A DNA stretch of 38,012 nt, from positions 1-38,012 of the forward strand of contig VFGY01000034.1 of the NCBI GenBank assembly GCA_009392195.1, written 5' to 3'. The translations under genes were made by a program, and so were the position numbers. Below are positions 16,374-24,732 of the stretch, one piece after another (the stretch's first letter is position 1; each line of letters opens with the position of its first letter). The stretch comes from SAR202 cluster bacterium (lineage in GTDB: Bacteria; Chloroflexota; Dehalococcoidia; Lucifugimonadales; OSU-TB39). The notes under the pieces were generated by a model. The model did no database searches and was not told the origin of the DNA. It was given only the letters and a program-made list of their open reading frames with translations.

Positions 16374-16537
16374 CCTTAATTAGTGGGGGGTTAATTAAAG
16401 ATTATTTGGAGTGATGGAAATATTAATCAGTTTGAAAGTTTGGAAGTTTACGCTGAAGTAATTGTAAACTAGGACAAATCAAATTAGTTTTATTCCAGAT
16501 TTATCAAAAATCATTTTTATTTTCGGAGATGGTATCT
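16374..16537. promoter_or_regulatory. Intergenic region with two inverted repeats before the BNR gene
   Basis: Between the aminotransferase stop and the BNR start lie two symmetries. TTAATTA-type arms flank a run of six G near 16376-16398, which could fold as a weak hairpin behind the operon. AGTTTAC at 16445-16451 is repeated inverted as GTAAACT at 16464-16470 with a 12-base spacer, the shape of a dimeric regulator site. Neither is a clear terminator: there is no T-run after the stems. Confidence 0.35.
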
Positions 16538-17629
16538 ATGACTTGGAAAGTACTGGAGCATTTTACTGTTTATAGGGAAAAAAACATGTATGCGGCTCAT
16601 CCGAATGTTGTTAGGACTTCTACTGGGAATCTGCTTGTAATTTTTCACCGTTCACCTTTTTTAGGGCATTCTAACCATAGTAATCCATTATTCAATCTGT
16701 ATCTTTGCAGGTCATTGGATGATGGAAAAACTTGGGGTGACTGTGAATTGGTGACTGCAGACCAATATGGAGGGATTATTGATTTCGGTACTCATACATT
16801 GGAAGATGGATCAATATTTGTACATGCAGCAACAGTAGAACTAATTCCATCATTCAGTCAAGAAAAACACACGTTGATTGAAGAAACTAATTGGATTTCA
16901 AGGCCAGGGATACCATTTTGGATTAAATCAGTTAATCATGGCGTAAGTTGGAGTGAGCCTAAAAGATTTCCGAAGATTCCTGATGCTACGTGGGGAAGCC
17001 CTGCTGAACATTCTGGGGTTTCCAGGAGTGGATTATTAAACTTAAGTGGTGGAAGATTGTTGCTACCAAGTAAAGCAACCGAAAACGCGGCGGCAGAGTC
17101 TCCTTATTTTGGCATGTTACGCGAGTCAAAAGATATGGGGAATACTTGGGAGTATCGCGGAAGAATAATTCAAGATCCAATAGCTCATTTTAGCGAACCA
17201 GCAATCCAAATCACGCCTAGTGGAAGAATTGTTGCTTTGTACAGGTGTCACCCTGGGGGTACCCATGATTCAGCTAAATTCTTAGCCTTAGTATATTCTG
17301 ATGATGGAGGAGATACTTGGTCTAAATGGAAAAAAACATCTATTGAAGGTAGTCCCGGGCATATGTTGAAACTCAAGGATGGTCGTATTTTTGTTACAGT
17401 AGGAACTCGCTGGGAAGGTCAGATGGGTTGTTTGGCACGTGTTTTGAATGAAGAGGCAAGTGACATAGATTCTTCGCCTAATATAGTTGTAAGAAGTGAT
17501 TCGCAAAGTAGAGATTGTGGATATCCTTGGGCTGTCGAATTAAATGACGGGAAAGTGTTAGTTGTATATTATTTCCACTATCGAGATGGCCATAGAGGTA
17601 TTGAAGGGTCAATTATTGAAGAGACTTGA
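16538..17629 (+). CDS. BNR/Asp-box (sialidase-like) beta-propeller protein
   Basis: A six-bladed sialidase-like propeller of about 363 residues. Four Asp-box turns of the form SxDxGxTW are visible: SLDDGKTWG, SVNHGVSWS, SKDMGNTWE and SDDGGDTWS, spaced along the chain as in sialidases. The RIP/RLP motif carrying the first catalytic Arg is not evident, so true neuraminidase activity is uncertain; many such proteins act on other sugar acids or only bind. No signal peptide is seen, arguing for a cytoplasmic role. ATG 16538 is preferred over ATG 16529 because GGAGA at 16525-16529 overlaps the first and is eight bases before the second. It may continue the hydantoinase operon or be separate, since a 164-base gap precedes it. 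It converges with the amidase gene five bases away. Confidence 0.8.
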   Translation: MTWKVLEHFTVYREKNMYAAHPNVVRTSTGNLLVIFHRSPFLGHSNHSNPLFNLYLCRSLDDGKTWGDCELVTADQYGGIIDFGTHTLEDGSIFVHAATVELIPSFSQEKHTLIEETNWISRPGIPFWIKSVNHGVSWSEPKRFPKIPDATWGSPAEHSGVSRSGLLNLSGGRLLLPSKATENAAAESPYFGMLRESKDMGNTWEYRGRIIQDPIAHFSEPAIQITPSGRIVALYRCHPGGTHDSAKFLALVYSDDGGDTWSKWKKTSIEGSPGHMLKLKDGRIFVTVGTRWEGQMGCLARVLNEEASDIDSSPNIVVRSDSQSRDCGYPWAVELNDGKVLVVYYFHYRDGHRGIEGSIIEET

Positions 17630-17634
17630 TTGGT

Positions 17635-19101
17635 TCATTTAGCCATGGTTTTAATCGATATTGGTGGAATAAATTTTGCCCAGGGGTGACTTTTTTCGTA
17701 TTCAGTTGATGCCTTTAGTACACTTAGTTCATCGCCTCGTTTTCCTATTATCTGAAGACCTATTGGTAGTCCTTCGGAAGAAAACCCACATGGTATTGAT
17801 GCAGCCGGGTTACCAGACATATTAAATGGATAGGCGAAATGGTAAAATCCAGCGTTTTGACTAACCGAGAATTCATCTATTTTTGATGAATTGATTTCTG
17901 TAGGCCATTTGCCACACTGGAAAGCTGGCACAGATATTGTAGGTGTTAATAAAAGGTCATAGTTTTCGAATACTGAATCTATGGTGTGTTTCCATTTTTC
18001 CATTTCTTCCATTGCTAATACAAAATCTTTTCCTGTAACATTAGACCCGTATTCAAATCTTGTTTGTAGCCACGGCTTCATTTTAGCACCGTGTTTTTCC
18101 CACGTATTTCCCATACCTTGATACATCATCGTATACATTATAGTGCTGAAGCATCTGAACAAAGATTCGTTGTTGATCGAGAAGGGGAAGAGATCTACAT
18201 TTGCTCCAAAAGACTGGAATGATTTAGCGGCGATTTCTGTAGATTCTGCAACTTCTTTATCTACTAAGGCGGATCCAAGGTTAGGACTCCAAGCAATTTT
18301 ATAACCATGTATCCCTTTTTCTAAATGATCAAGTAAGTTTGGGGGTTGGGTCATAATACAATTTGGGTCGTCTAAAGACGGGCCGGAAACTGATTGCAGA
18401 AATAAAGCAGAATCTTTAACGGTCCTACTGACTGGACTTATTGCTGAAAAAGTGAATTGGGGGAGTGTCCTTATAACCCCTTTAGTTGTTGTGGGTATTC
18501 TGCCTGTCGTAGGTTTTATTCCAAAATTACCGCATAAAGAAGCAGGGATTCTTATAGATCCTCCTCCATCACTTCCTTGTGAAAAAGGAGTGATTCCTGC
18601 TGCAACAGATGCTGCAGCACCTCCACTAGACCCTCCTGAAATTCTAGTAATATCCCATGGGTTTACACAATCATTACCAAGGTAATTTTCGGTTGCAGCT
18701 ATCATTCCAAATTCAGGGAGGTTGGTTTTGCCAAGACTGATTGAACCAGCTGACTTAAGGCGCTGAACTATTAAATCGTCTTTGTTTGGTATATTGTTTT
18801 TGAAAATTAATGAACCGGATGTGGTCCTTATACCTGCAGTGGAAATATGATCTTTTATCGCAATCGGTAGTCCGTGTAGCAATCCTAAATTTTGCTTAGA
18901 CATAATTGCTTTTTCTGCTTTGCGAGCCTCTTCTATTGCGATTTCAGGAGTGACAGTCAAGAAAGCGTTCAAAGTTGGGTTGAGTTCCTCGAGCCTCTTA
19001 AGTGAATCTTTGATGATATCGACTGGAGAGACTTGTTTGTTTATTATAAGTTCACGTAATTGTGATGCAGGTTTAAATGCTAATTCCCAATGTGGTTTCA
19101 T
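17635..19101 (-). CDS. Amidase-signature hydrolase
   Basis: A complete 488-residue amidase-signature enzyme with Lys83 in LPIAIKDH, the cis-Ser near 158 in SGGSSGG and nucleophile Ser182 in SDGGGSIRIPA. The C-terminal part has the usual NMSGNPAASIPCG and GLPIGLQIIGKRGDE stretches. It is only distantly similar to the amidase at 4350-5780 (different linkers, same motifs), so the two probably serve different amides. It is downstream of the CocE-family hydrolase gene (gap 45 bases) on the same strand, and the two may be co-transcribed. No GatB or GatC is nearby, so a role in Glu-tRNA(Gln) amidation is not supported. The ATG has no strong ribosome site. Confidence 0.9.
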   Translation of the reverse strand: MKPHWELAFKPASQLRELIINKQVSPVDIIKDSLKRLEELNPTLNAFLTVTPEIAIEEARKAEKAIMSKQNLGLLHGLPIAIKDHISTAGIRTTSGSLIFKNNIPNKDDLIVQRLKSAGSISLGKTNLPEFGMIAATENYLGNDCVNPWDITRISGGSSGGAAASVAAGITPFSQGSDGGGSIRIPASLCGNFGIKPTTGRIPTTTKGVIRTLPQFTFSAISPVSRTVKDSALFLQSVSGPSLDDPNCIMTQPPNLLDHLEKGIHGYKIAWSPNLGSALVDKEVAESTEIAAKSFQSFGANVDLFPFSINNESLFRCFSTIMYTMMYQGMGNTWEKHGAKMKPWLQTRFEYGSNVTGKDFVLAMEEMEKWKHTIDSVFENYDLLLTPTISVPAFQCGKWPTEINSSKIDEFSVSQNAGFYHFAYPFNMSGNPAASIPCGFSSEGLPIGLQIIGKRGDELSVLKASTEYEKSHPWAKFIPPISIKTMAK

Positions 19102-19146
19102 ATACTTTTGTTTAAACTCATTTTAATACTCTTACCCACTTATTTT

Positions 19147-21153
19147 TTATAGGTTATCAAGCCTCTTCCATTCATCTTCATAAAGTTTGCTCATTCGTTC
19201 GTTGTGTTCGTCTATTTCTTTTTGCTCTTCTGGTGTTTTTTCTGTGTGACGACCAGAATTATCCCCAAAGAATAGCTCTGGAATCTGTTTCTGATCTGGG
19301 CTTTGTTTAATAATCGGAAGTGTTATAAAAGATATGTTTTTGTCGTCATGGTAGATTGTTTGTTGAGCGGACATCGTTGATTTTGATGACCATAATGGAT
19401 CTCCAGTATTTGGGTTGACGTCAAATTGAGGGAAATTACTTGAAGAAATATCAAGTCGAATTCTATGACCTTTTTTAAAAACATTTCCAGTTGCTTGAAG
19501 GTTTATCTCAAATTTGTAAATTTGATCAGGGACCATTAATTCTTCTTTGCTCCTATCATTTCTGAATCGAGCTCTTATTATCCCATCACATAAATTCATA
19601 GCAAATCCTTTAGGGAAGTCTTCGCTAGGGGGATATTTATCAATTAGTTTAGCTGTGAAATCTGTATCTTTAGCTGAAGAACTTGCAGAAAGGGATACAG
19701 TGATATTACCAACAATTTCAATTGATTCCTGCAATGGTTCAGTCTCAAACACCATAACGTCTTCTCTTTCTGCGAAAGGTAAGTCGTCTTTACACATGAA
19801 AAATTTATCGGGCCTACCTTTTTGATCGAAAGCTCCACCTGAAACAATTCCTCCTACTTTTGGAGTTTGAATACATCCACCTAAAGTTGGGACTGGATTG
19901 TTAGGATCAAACGTGAATTCAGTTGGAGATTCTTGACTGTCTGGTTTTATGGTATTCAATAGACCATTAGAGTGGAGATAATAACGTTCGAAATTAGTTC
20001 CATCGATAGGCCACATGTCCGAGTTTCTCCAGTATCCACCATGGATTAAAGCACCGGTTACATCACGTTTTGTTTTACCAGTGCCCATTACGAATATTTT
20101 TGCTGTTGGACCTTCTAATACATTGGTATCTATCTCTTTGAGAAATTGGTCAAACCACCGTAGCCTTAAATCTTCTATATTGTGCAAAATCGAATCTTGC
20201 CCAAAGTTAACTTCCCCAGAATATGGATCTAAAAGAGTTTCATACCCATGTAACCATGTACCTATGATGATTTTTATTGGAGATTTAAATCGTTTTTTGA
20301 ATTCAATAAGTTTGGTTGTAGTTGCCCAAACGTGGTGTCCATACCAAGATGTCAACATAAAAATCGGTATGTCGGGATAATCATCAATATATTCTTCGAT
20401 ATTGGCTCCTGGGTTTTTCCAAAATTCATCATATTTCCCTTTTGAAGCCATCGTAAGCAACATATTTTCGTATGTTGGGGCCTGTGATAGCGGTGATTCA
20501 CCTTTTAATATCGGTAAGCGGTTCATCCAATCCTTCAAATCCGGAAAACATTCGATTAAATTTTTGCGTACATTTGGATTTACTTGGGCTTCTTTGCCGT
20601 CCCTTGCCATTCGAAATGCATAAGGGACGAATATACCTGAGCAAAAAGCGCCACCCGATCTAACGGTATGAGTATGATAATTATAACCGCTGTCAAGTAT
20701 GAACTGTGTCGTCAGGCCTGGTGGATTTGCGAGAGCTAATGCGTGTTGAGTAGCACCAGTATAAGAAAGGCCCATGGTTCCTATTTTGCCGTCACTCCAT
20801 TTTTGATCGACAATCCAAGATAAAGTATCGAATCCATCTAGGGATTCATCTTTTTCATTTAACAAATATAACCAATCCCCTTCTGACTCACCTCTGCCTC
20901 GTACATCTTGCATAACTGCAACATAACCTCTGCTAGCGTAAAATTTTGCAGTATCAACGAGTCTAGGACTTGCGTTGTCATAAGGTGTTCTTTCTATGAC
21001 TGTAGGAAATTCACCTTCAACTATTTTCCCAGATATAGCAGGCAAATATATGTCAGTTGCCAATTTGATGCCATCTCTCATTGGAACCATAATGTTTTTC
21101 TTGAGAACTACATCGTATTGGATATGAGAACCCATGTATTTATTTGTGATCAT
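19147..21153 (-). CDS. CocE/NonD-family alpha/beta hydrolase (X-Pro dipeptidyl-peptidase type)
   Basis: A 668-residue member of the CocE/NonD family (cocaine esterase, glutaryl acylase, X-Pro dipeptidyl-peptidase S15). The alpha/beta-hydrolase domain begins with VPMRDGIKLATDIYLP, then RGYVAVMQDVRGRGESEGDW at about 76-94, nucleophile Ser130 in MGLSYTG, and His302 in GTWLHG. The C-terminal beta-sandwich (about 420-640) ends with the usual HRIRLDISSSNFPQFDVN. The acid of the triad normally sits in a WYD motif; here it reads W270-Y271-G272, so the expected Asp is missing. No signal peptide is present. Substrates in this family are esters and amides of small acyl groups. The gene follows typA by 55 bases and precedes an amidase, so it may be transcribed with both. 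Confidence 0.87.
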   Translation of the reverse strand: MITNKYMGSHIQYDVVLKKNIMVPMRDGIKLATDIYLPAISGKIVEGEFPTVIERTPYDNASPRLVDTAKFYASRGYVAVMQDVRGRGESEGDWLYLLNEKDESLDGFDTLSWIVDQKWSDGKIGTMGLSYTGATQHALALANPPGLTTQFILDSGYNYHTHTVRSGGAFCSGIFVPYAFRMARDGKEAQVNPNVRKNLIECFPDLKDWMNRLPILKGESPLSQAPTYENMLLTMASKGKYDEFWKNPGANIEEYIDDYPDIPIFMLTSWYGHHVWATTTKLIEFKKRFKSPIKIIIGTWLHGYETLLDPYSGEVNFGQDSILHNIEDLRLRWFDQFLKEIDTNVLEGPTAKIFVMGTGKTKRDVTGALIHGGYWRNSDMWPIDGTNFERYYLHSNGLLNTIKPDSQESPTEFTFDPNNPVPTLGGCIQTPKVGGIVSGGAFDQKGRPDKFFMCKDDLPFAEREDVMVFETEPLQESIEIVGNITVSLSASSSAKDTDFTAKLIDKYPPSEDFPKGFAMNLCDGIIRARFRNDRSKEELMVPDQIYKFEINLQATGNVFKKGHRIRLDISSSNFPQFDVNPNTGDPLWSSKSTMSAQQTIYHDDKNISFITLPIIKQSPDQKQIPELFFGDNSGRHTEKTPEEQKEIDEHNERMSKLYEDEWKRLDNL

Positions 21154-21208
21154 ATTGATTCTCTCTTTGTTTATTGGATTTTTTGCTTTTGTTTACGTTT
21201 TATAGAAA

Positions 21209-23047
21209 TTATTTTGCTTTTAATTTGTCCCGAGTTTCTTTTTGTCTTATCGATGACTTCAATATCTTTTTGCGAATTCTTATGTTGCTAGGTGTTATTT
21301 CGACCAACTCATCATCTGAAATGAAAGATAGCGATTCATCAAGACTTAATTGTATGGGTGTATTTATGTGTTCAGATATTTCAGACGTTGAAGATCTGTG
21401 GTTAGTCAATTTTTTTTCTCTACACACATTTACACTCAAATCATCTGATCTGTTCTGTTTTCCGATAATCATACCTTCATAAACGTATGTCTGTGGATGG
21501 ATAAATAATTCGCCACGATCTTGTATGGTTTTAATTGAATAAGCTGTAGACATCCCGGTTTCGGTAGAAATTATTGCTCCAGATCGAGTAGATTTAATTT
21601 TTCCTCCTAAGGGTTTGCTGTCTGTTGATTGGAAATTCATAACCCCGTTTCCTCTTGTAATCCTAAGGAAAAAGCTTCTAAATCCGATTAGACCTCTAGT
21701 AGGAATTTCAAAAATATGCTGAGCATTACCTTTGCTATCAGTTTTTATATCAACAAGTTGGGCTAATCTTTTTGCTAATTCTTCTGTTAATGGCCCTATA
21801 AAATCCTTAGCAACGTCAATTGTTAATAGCTCATAAGGTTCATGAAGAGTTTTATCTATGTAATGAGTTATAACACTTGGTTTTGATACTTGGAATTCCA
21901 ATCCCTCTCTTCGCATATTTTCAATTAATACTGATAAGTGAAGTTCGCCTCTGCCGGAAACTAAAAATTCATCAGGCTTATCGGTTTTTTCTACTTGTAA
22001 ACTGACATTTGTTTTTAGTTCTTTTGATAATCGATCCCAAAGCATTCTAGATGTAGCATTTTGTCCATCATTACCTGAGAATGGAGATGTATTTACTCCA
22101 AATGTCATTTTCATGGTAGGTTTTTCTATTGAAATTCTTGTAAGCGGTTCAGGATTGTCTAAAGAAGTTATTGTGTCTCCAATTGCAAATTCATCTGAAC
22201 CTGAAATGGCAGCTATATCACCAGCAATTACGTACTCAACTTCTTGTTTTTTTAAATTTGAAAAAGTGAATAGTTTGTCGATTTTAAACTCTTTAATATC
22301 ACTATTTAATCCTATCAAAGACGCAGGCATTAATTTTTTTAAAGTACCTTTAAACACTCTTCCTATTGCTATTGACCCTAGATGGTTATCGTAATCAAGC
22401 GCAGTAGTTAGCATCTGCAAATTACCTTCAGGCTCAGCTTTAGGTGCAGGGATTTCAGATAATATCGTTTTAAATAACGGTTCCATATCTTTTTTTTCAT
22501 CATTAAGGTTTTCAACAGCATATCCTTCATACGCTGAACTATATATTATTGAGAAATCCAACTGATTTGCATCAGTAGCTATATCAAGAAATAAATCTTG
22601 GATTTCGTTCACAACATTCGGTATATTGTCGGTTGAACGATCAATTTTGTTTATTACCACAATCGTACGTAACCCATTAGATAAAGCTTCTTTCAATACA
22701 TATTTTGTTTGAGGCATGGGACCATCAAATGCATCGACAAGTAAGAGACATCCATCAGCCATGTTTATTGTTCTTTGGATCTCGCCACTGAAATCGACAT
22801 GCCCAGGGGTGTCAATGATATTGATTTTTGTGTTATTAAAAATTATAGACGTGTTTTTTGCTAATATTGTTATTCCCCTTTCACGTTCTTGTGGGTTTGA
22901 GTCCATTACTAGTTCGAGGGGTTTGGTTCTAGAATCGAATACATTAGAAAATTTCAACATGGCGTCTACTAAGGTTGTTTTGCCGTGATCTACATGGGCG
23001 ATAATAGCAACGTTTCTAATGTTATCAGGTGTGTATGTGTTCATCAT
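21209..23047 (-). CDS. typA: Translational GTPase TypA/BipA
   Basis: TypA (BipA) is a ribosome-binding GTPase of the EF-G/LepA superfamily that helps 50S assembly and stress or cold adaptation. The 612-residue length is normal. The G domain opens RNVAIIAHVDHGKTTLVDAML (P-loop at 18-26), followed by RERGITI (switch I), DTPGHVDFSGE (switch II) and NKIDR (base recognition). Domain V and the TypA-specific C-terminal domain are present, including PTRGLIGFRSFFLRITRG, which separates it from LepA and EF-G. It is divergent from soxB across a 154-base gap. It is a housekeeping gene and the best marker here for placing the organism. Confidence 0.97.
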   Translation of the reverse strand: MMNTYTPDNIRNVAIIAHVDHGKTTLVDAMLKFSNVFDSRTKPLELVMDSNPQERERGITILAKNTSIIFNNTKINIIDTPGHVDFSGEIQRTINMADGCLLLVDAFDGPMPQTKYVLKEALSNGLRTIVVINKIDRSTDNIPNVVNEIQDLFLDIATDANQLDFSIIYSSAYEGYAVENLNDEKKDMEPLFKTILSEIPAPKAEPEGNLQMLTTALDYDNHLGSIAIGRVFKGTLKKLMPASLIGLNSDIKEFKIDKLFTFSNLKKQEVEYVIAGDIAAISGSDEFAIGDTITSLDNPEPLTRISIEKPTMKMTFGVNTSPFSGNDGQNATSRMLWDRLSKELKTNVSLQVEKTDKPDEFLVSGRGELHLSVLIENMRREGLEFQVSKPSVITHYIDKTLHEPYELLTIDVAKDFIGPLTEELAKRLAQLVDIKTDSKGNAQHIFEIPTRGLIGFRSFFLRITRGNGVMNFQSTDSKPLGGKIKSTRSGAIISTETGMSTAYSIKTIQDRGELFIHPQTYVYEGMIIGKQNRSDDLSVNVCREKKLTNHRSSTSEISEHINTPIQLSLDESLSFISDDELVEITPSNIRIRKKILKSSIRQKETRDKLKAK

Positions 23048-23201
23048 TGGTATCTGTTCTTTTAATGCTTTAATTATTAGTGCAATTCAAAAAGTCTTTT
23101 TGTTATTATTGCCAATCATATTGTCTTACAGATAAAAGACTAGTTAAACCTCTTTAGGACACGAAATTGTTAATGTTTATTTATGAGAGTATTCATACCA
23201 G
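23048..23201. promoter_or_regulatory. Divergent typA/soxB intergenic region with inverted repeat
   Basis: This 154-base gap must hold the promoters of both typA and the soxBDAG operon. AGTCTTTT at 23093-23100 is matched by its inverse AAAAGACT at 23134-23141, an 8-base arm pair with 33 bases between, which could be a two-site operator. No clear -35/-10 pair can be chosen by eye. Confidence 0.35.
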
Positions 23202-24449
23202 ATGAAAAATTCTTTATTAACTTTGTTTTTGAAAGGGCTGAAAAAAAGTCCAGAATGGGAAAAGTATTGGTCAAAGTCGGAATTGAAGAAAAACTATGAA
23301 GTTGTTGTTATTGGTGGGGGTGGTCATGGTTTGGCAACTGCTTATTATTTGGCTAAGAATCACGGGATTAAAGATATAGCAGTAATAGAAAAAGGATATG
23401 TTGGAGGAGGCAATAGTGGTAGGAACACGGAAGTAGTTAGGTCTAATTATTTGTGGGATGATGCTGCCAAGCTTTACGAATTTTCTTTAAAGCTATGGCA
23501 AGATTTAAGTTCGGAGTTGAACTTAAATGTAATGTATTCAAAAAAAGGGGTTTTAAGCTTAGGTCATAGCCTACAAGAAATGAGAGACATATCAAGAAGA
23601 GTTAACTCGAACATGCTAAATGGTATTGATAGTGAGTTATTAAATGTGGCTGAAGTAAAGAAAAAAGTCCCTCTCATAAACGATTCTACCGACATAAGAT
23701 ACCCTGTATTGGGTGCTTCATTTCAACCTAGGGGTGGTAATGCTGACCATGATGCAATGGTTTGGGGTTTTGCTAGAGCTGCACACTCACTGGGAGTTGA
23801 TATAGTTGAAGACTGCGAGGTTTTTGATGCAAAAGTTGATGGAGGGAAAATCACTGGGATAAATACTACAAAGGGATTTATATCAGCTAATAAAGTTGCA
23901 GTCGCTGTAGCAGGTAATTCCAGCGTAATTGCTCAAATGGCGAAAATTAACTTGCCTATAGAAACTCATCCATTACAAGCGTGGGTTACCGAGCCTATAA
24001 AGCCCTGTCTAGATGTCGTGATAATGTCTAACACTGTACATGCTTATATCAGCCAGACTACAAAAGGAGAATTATTAGCTGGAGCAGGAATAGATTCATA
24101 TAATTCTTATGCTCAACGAGGTGGGTTTCATGTTTTGGAAAATGCAATTGCTGCTATCGTAGAGTTATTTCCTGTTTTCAGTAGGCTTAGGATGTTACGG
24201 CAATGGGCTGGAATTGTAGATGTATCTCCAGATGCATGCCCAATTATTGGTAAAACAGATGTTAATGGTTTATATATTAATTGTGGATGGGGTACTGGTG
24301 GTTATAAAGCAACACCGGGTTCTGGTTGGGTCTTCGCTCATACAGTAGCGCATGATAATCCGCATGAGTTAAATGCAGCTTTTTCCATAGAAAGATTTCA
24401 AACTGGAAGATTGATTGACGAACATGGAGCGGCAGGCGTAGCACATTAG
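23202..24449 (+). CDS. soxB: Sarcosine oxidase, beta subunit
   Basis: SoxB carries the catalytic FAD and the covalent FMN of heterotetrameric sarcosine oxidase, which demethylates sarcosine to glycine and passes the methyl carbon to tetrahydrofolate. The 415-residue length is typical. The FAD-binding motif is VVVIGGGGHGLATAYYLA at 34-51, followed by GYVGGGNSGRNTEVVRSNYL. His183 in GGNADHDAMVWGFAR sits where the family attaches FMN. The C-terminal GTGGYKATPGSGWVFA is the second flavin-contact segment. It is the first of four overlapping or abutting genes, soxB-soxD-soxA-soxG, the canonical order. No strong ribosome site precedes the ATG. Confidence 0.96.
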   Translation: MKNSLLTLFLKGLKKSPEWEKYWSKSELKKNYEVVVIGGGGHGLATAYYLAKNHGIKDIAVIEKGYVGGGNSGRNTEVVRSNYLWDDAAKLYEFSLKLWQDLSSELNLNVMYSKKGVLSLGHSLQEMRDISRRVNSNMLNGIDSELLNVAEVKKKVPLINDSTDIRYPVLGASFQPRGGNADHDAMVWGFARAAHSLGVDIVEDCEVFDAKVDGGKITGINTTKGFISANKVAVAVAGNSSVIAQMAKINLPIETHPLQAWVTEPIKPCLDVVIMSNTVHAYISQTTKGELLAGAGIDSYNSYAQRGGFHVLENAIAAIVELFPVFSRLRMLRQWAGIVDVSPDACPIIGKTDVNGLYINCGWGTGGYKATPGSGWVFAHTVAHDNPHELNAAFSIERFQTGRLIDEHGAAGVAH

Positions 24450-24461
24450 GAGAAGTATTAT

Positions 24462-24725
24462 ATGTTGATGATAAATTGTCCATGGTGCGGATTTCGTGAT
24501 GAAACGGAATTTAAATATGGAGGGCAGGCTCATATTGTAAGACCTTCTCAGCCTGAATTAGCAAGTGATAAGGCTTGGGCTGATTATTTATATATGAGAA
24601 AAAATGAAAAGGGCAACCATTTTGAACAATGGTGTCACTCATCGGGATGCCGTAGATGGTTCAATGTTGAAAGAAATACAGTTACAAATGAAATAACTCG
24701 GTCTTATAAAACTGATGAGAAGTGA
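24462..24725 (+). CDS. soxD: Sarcosine oxidase, delta subunit (zinc-binding)
   Basis: The small delta subunit of heterotetrameric sarcosine oxidase, 87 residues, binds a structural zinc. The ligands sit at Cys6, Cys9, His59 and Cys63 (CPWCG and CHSSGC), exactly the spacing known for this family. The FEQWCHSSGCRRWFNVERNT segment is diagnostic. TTAGGAG precedes the ATG by about eight bases, and the start is 12 bases after soxB. Its last codons overlap or abut the soxA start region. This short gene is easily missed in automated calling, yet its presence shows that the four-subunit enzyme is complete. Confidence 0.96.
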   Translation: MLMINCPWCGFRDETEFKYGGQAHIVRPSQPELASDKAWADYLYMRKNEKGNHFEQWCHSSGCRRWFNVERNTVTNEITRSYKTDEK

Positions 24726-24732
24726 TATTGGT

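Noticed and set aside
16395-16472. A 25-codon open stretch in the gap before the BNR gene with protein-like composition.
   Set aside because: It has no ATG, GTG or TTG start and no ribosome site, and is bounded by stops on both sides.
16538-17629. True sialidase (neuraminidase).
   Set aside because: Asp boxes are present, but the RIP motif, signal peptide and neighbouring sialic-acid genes are not seen.
20015-20663. Forward-strand reading frames within the CocE gene.
   Set aside because: They oppose a full-length conserved gene and have no family features.
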